A DNA stretch of 64,000 nt from Anaerolineae bacterium (GTDB lineage: Bacteria; Chloroflexota; Anaerolineae; Aggregatilineales; UBA3940): the NCBI GenBank assembly GCA_016926255.1, contig JAFGOY010000058.1, positions 26,460-90,459 on the forward strand, read 5' to 3'. Below the pieces are notes generated by a model, which was given only the letters and a program-made list of their open reading frames with translations, was not told where the DNA came from and searched no databases. The position numbers and the translations under genes were made by a program. Below are positions 61,600 through 64,000 of the stretch, in pieces (the stretch's first letter is position 1; each line of letters starts with the position of its first letter).

Positions 61600-61640
61600 G
61601 AAAAACAAAGACCCCGGTTTTTAGCCGGAGCCTTTTGATT
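61600..61640. terminator. Weak convergent terminator
   Basis: A-rich DNA, an imperfect stem (GACCCCGG / CCGGAGCC) and TTTT lie between the convergent loader and permease genes. The stem has two mismatches, so support is modest. Confidence 0.4.
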
Positions 61641-61660
61641 CTGGTTTGAACCTGCAAAGA

Positions 61661-63535
61661 TTACTTCTCGTAGGGGACGCCATCGGCTGCGGGTGAAGCG
61701 GTCCGGCCAATCAGACCGGCCAGAACGATCATCGTCGTGAGATAAGGCAGAATCTGGAGGAACTGCGGTGGCACAGGCACATCCAAAATCTGGAAGCGGG
61801 TGCCCAGCGCATCGGCAAAGCCAAAGAGCAGCCCGCCAAAGAAGGAACCAAACGGGTTCCACTTGCCGAAGATCATTGCGGCGAGCGCGATGAACCCACG
61901 CCCGCTGGTCATCGAGTCGTCGAAGCCACCAACCGTTTCGAGTGAGAACCATGCTCCGCCCAATCCGGCGATCAGGCCGCTGATCAGGACAGCAATGTAG
62001 CGTGTGCGGAACACGTTGATCCCCACAGTATCGGCGGCATGCGGGTGTTCGCCGACTGCCCGGATTCTCAGCCCCCATGACGTGTGGAAGATGACATAGT
62101 AGGTAACGATCAGCAGAATGAACATTGAATAGAAAATCGGTTTGTTGTTGAACAAAACCGGGCCGATCAGCGGAATTTTCGAGAGGCCGGGAACGGCGAT
62201 GCTGGGCAGGGTCACGCGCCCGGCATCGGTTGATAGCAACCACTGGCGGCGCACGAAGCTGGTCAGGCCGACCGCTAGGATGTTGATCACCGTTCCGCTG
62301 ATGATCTGGTCGGTCTTGAACGTGATTGACATCCAGGCGTGAAGCATTGCCATCACACCGCCGGTAATGATCGAGATGATCACCGAGATGAACAACGCCT
62401 GATTGCTGGGCATCATATCGCCCAGGTAGAAATAGGCCGTGAAGCCGAAACAGGCCCCGGCCAGCATCATCCCTTCGATGGCGATATTGACAACGCCGGA
62501 GCGCTCCGACCACAGGCCGGAAATCGCGCCGATCACAACCGGGGTTGCCAGGCGCAGGCTTTCGGCAAACATGGTCAGGACGTTGGTCTGTTTGCCCACC
62601 CCGGCGACGATCAGCACAGTGGGGAGAAGCAGGACACCGCTGACGATCTGCCAGGTGCCGCCTACCACATTTTCATTCTGGCGTTTGGTGTAAGCAATCG
62701 CCCCGATGCTGGCGGCGAAGGCCAGCAGGCCGATCACCCACCACAGCGCGGACGGGATTCCCCCGGTGCCGCGCTTCAGAATTTCGATCATTGCCGAAAG
62801 CACCGAAACGACCAGCGGGGTCAGTAGGAGCAACGCGGCGGTGATCAGCCCCATCTGGAGCCACTCATTCAGCTTCTCGGGAAGGCTTAGGGCCAGCAAA
62901 CCCCCGACGAAGAACGAAATCCCGACGAAGATCAACCAGCCGCGTGTCTGTACTGTACTGGCAGGGGCCTCCTCGCGGACATCGCCGTAGCGTATTGTCG
63001 ATTGTGCCTCAGGCGCAAAGATGGTGATGCGTTCAAGCTCTTCTTCGAGGTCGCCCTGGGTACGCAGCAGGGTTTGGTACTCGATTGTGTCAAGCCCATA
63101 CAGGCGGCTGATGCCACCGAGCAGGCGTTCGCTGCGCCGCTCGGTAAAGCCGAGTTCTTCGGCAGTGATCGCTACCACACCGGCGGGATCGATGGTTTCA
63201 TCTTCCCCTACCTCGTCGAGCACTGCCCGAATCCCCTGCAGTCGCAGTTCGGTGTCAATCTGCTGGCTGCGGGTGCGCAGCGGGACGGTCATGATCAGCA
63301 GGCTGACCATGATGAAGAACAGACCAAATACTTTGATCCGGCTGGCCCCGTCAAGAATGAACCAGCCGATCATCGTCAGAAACACAGCCGCGATCAGCGC
63401 AAAGCTGAGGTTAGCCAGGATATGGTGGCTGTTCCCGGAGCGGAGCGGTTCGATCAGCGCGATGGCAGCACATACCAGGAAAATCACGCTGGCGGCGATG
63501 ACTCTCTGGAGCAGGTTGAGTTTGAGATCGCGCAT
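61661..63535 (-). CDS. ABC transporter permease, nucleoside/BmpA type, with N-terminal extension
   Basis: A 624-residue permease of the BPD_transp_2 family. The conserved part starts near residue 320 (LRLATPVVIGAISGLWSERSG) and continues with NIAIEGMMLAGACFG, the TFKTDQIISGTVINI and AVGEHPHAADTVGIN segments and the closing TSGRGFIALAAMIFGKW. These permeases import nucleosides or related compounds with a BmpA-like binding protein. The first 300 residues add some five further helices and a soluble, acidic loop that I do not recognise; usual members are near 310-320 residues. The ATG at 63535 has a GGAGG site and starts two bases after the upstream permease stop. Confidence 0.83.
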   Translation of the reverse strand: MRDLKLNLLQRVIAASVIFLVCAAIALIEPLRSGNSHHILANLSFALIAAVFLTMIGWFILDGASRIKVFGLFFIMVSLLIMTVPLRTRSQQIDTELRLQGIRAVLDEVGEDETIDPAGVVAITAEELGFTERRSERLLGGISRLYGLDTIEYQTLLRTQGDLEEELERITIFAPEAQSTIRYGDVREEAPASTVQTRGWLIFVGISFFVGGLLALSLPEKLNEWLQMGLITAALLLLTPLVVSVLSAMIEILKRGTGGIPSALWWVIGLLAFAASIGAIAYTKRQNENVVGGTWQIVSGVLLLPTVLIVAGVGKQTNVLTMFAESLRLATPVVIGAISGLWSERSGVVNIAIEGMMLAGACFGFTAYFYLGDMMPSNQALFISVIISIITGGVMAMLHAWMSITFKTDQIISGTVINILAVGLTSFVRRQWLLSTDAGRVTLPSIAVPGLSKIPLIGPVLFNNKPIFYSMFILLIVTYYVIFHTSWGLRIRAVGEHPHAADTVGINVFRTRYIAVLISGLIAGLGGAWFSLETVGGFDDSMTSGRGFIALAAMIFGKWNPFGSFFGGLLFGFADALGTRFQILDVPVPPQFLQILPYLTTMIVLAGLIGRTASPAADGVPYEK

Positions 63536-63537
63536 GG

Positions 63538-64000
63538 CTAACCTCCCCACCCACGAAGTAGAACCAGTTTCTCTTCACGCTCGGCTTTGATGCGCCACAG
63601 GAAGCGGACGATCTGATCGGCAGCCACGAACATGATGATGAACGCCTGGATGATTTTTACCAGATCGATAGAAATGTCGGCCCGTACCTGCATCAGACCA
63701 GCCCCACCTAGTAGAGCACCCCAGAGCAAAGCGGCGGGGATCATGGCGAAGGGATCGTTTTTAGCCAGGAGCGCCACCGCGATAGCGTCGAAACCGACCC
63801 CGGCAAAGAAGCCCGGTGGAAGGTTGTGCTGAACCCCCAGAACCTCACCTGCCCCGGCCAGACCGGCCAGACCGCCGCTGAGGGCCATTGCCAGGATAAA
63901 GTTGCGCGAGATGCTCATTCCCGCATAGCGAGCGGCATCAGGGTTGGTGCCAACCGTGCGAATTTCGAAGCCGAGCGTGGTCTTGTTCAGGAACCACCAC
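63538..64000 (-). CDS. ABC transporter permease, nucleoside/BmpA type (5' end outside window)
   Basis: The C-terminal part of the partner permease. The frame is open to the right edge and reads [17 protein letters not shown], then [26 protein letters not shown] and [18 protein letters not shown], which is the standard end of the NupP/YufP-type permease. It lies two bases upstream of the second permease, so the pair is translated together. The missing part, and probably the ATPase and binding-protein genes, lie beyond the window. Confidence 0.85.
   Translation of the reverse strand, partial: WWFLNKTTLGFEIRTVGTNPDAARYAGMSISRNFILAMALSGGLAGLAGAGEVLGVQHNLPPGFFAGVGFDAIAVALLAKNDPFAMIPAALLWGALLGGAGLMQVRADISIDLVKIIQAFIIMFVAADQIVRFLWRIKAEREEKLVLLRGWGG

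Noticed and set aside
61539..62513. A 324-codon minus-strand frame overlapping the nucleoside permease.
   Set aside because: It is out of frame with the permease on the same strand, and only the permease frame shows membrane helices and family motifs.
1..64000. tRNA, rRNA or CRISPR arrays.
   Set aside because: No cloverleaf with a TTCRA-type T-loop, no rRNA core sequence and no regularly spaced direct repeats were noticed; a covariance-model scan would be decisive.

Overview
The window looks like chromosomal DNA of a Chloroflexota bacterium, most likely of the Anaerolineae. This is inferred from the mix of families: secreted and lipoproteins with long Thr/Pro linkers, LysM proteins, a ClpC, a bifunctional-nuclease-family protein, a DnaB-DnaD-DnaC replication block, and an AddAB-like set split over four genes. 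The taxonomy rests on recognition, not on a search. Coding density is high, most genes are housekeeping or envelope related, and no tRNA, rRNA or CRISPR array was seen.

Layout. 0-9.3 kb: the tail of an M23 peptidase, a GAF/PAS/class III cyclase, a GT4 glycosyltransferase operon, a GT-C membrane protein, a LysM protein, two small LiaF-like membrane proteins and a beta-hydroxyacid dehydrogenase. 9.4-12.4 kb: a membrane protein and gyrB. 12.5-16.5 kb: a tight four-gene operon (wbpD-, wbpE-, wbpB-, wbpA-like), enough to make UDP-2,3-diacetamido-2,3-dideoxyglucuronic acid from UDP-GlcNAc. 16.6-25.4 kb (minus strand): an ATP-grasp protein, a nitrate/sulfonate-type ABC transporter, a LysR regulator, a polysaccharide deacetylase and a sugar amidotransferase fused to its own glutaminase. 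25.9-31.9 kb: a GT-C-like protein, a Wzx-like flippase, a GT2 enzyme, a methyltransferase, and a scar holding a truncated ISAzo13-type transposase and the 3' end of a second GT2 gene. The sugar genes of 12-32 kb together read as a surface-glycan locus that may make an amidino-diacetamido uronic acid.

33.7-39.5 kb is the most unusual part: a same-strand run of a CYTH protein, two thymidylate-kinase-like proteins (the second with Arg for the P-loop Lys), an HTH-HD-CHAD fusion, a divergent PPK2-family protein with a poly-lysine tail, and a stand-alone HD protein. CYTH, CHAD, Ppx-like HD and PPK2 are all polyphosphate-linked families, so this is probably a polyphosphate sensing or metabolism locus.

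39.5-45.7 kb: a secreted nuclease, a DMT exporter, psuG-psuK for pseudouridine breakdown, and clpC. 46.0-52.3 kb: a four-gene operon with a strong promoter encoding two Cys-cluster PD-(D/E)XK nucleases around an AddB-like degenerate helicase and a UvrD-like helicase, readable as an AddAB machine split into four chains. 52.4-57.5 kb: mixed genes, including an AmrS-like radical SAM enzyme, a GalE-like epimerase and an HTH protein with GRDK-type repeats. 57.5-61.6 kb: a bifunctional-nuclease-family protein, dnaB, a DnaD-domain protein and a DnaC/DnaI-like protein with two complete AAA+ modules in one chain. 61.7-64.0 kb: two nucleoside-type ABC permeases, the second cut by the window edge.

Many genes are preceded by an extended -10 promoter (TGn-TAnnAT) with no clear -35, which appears to be the common promoter style here.
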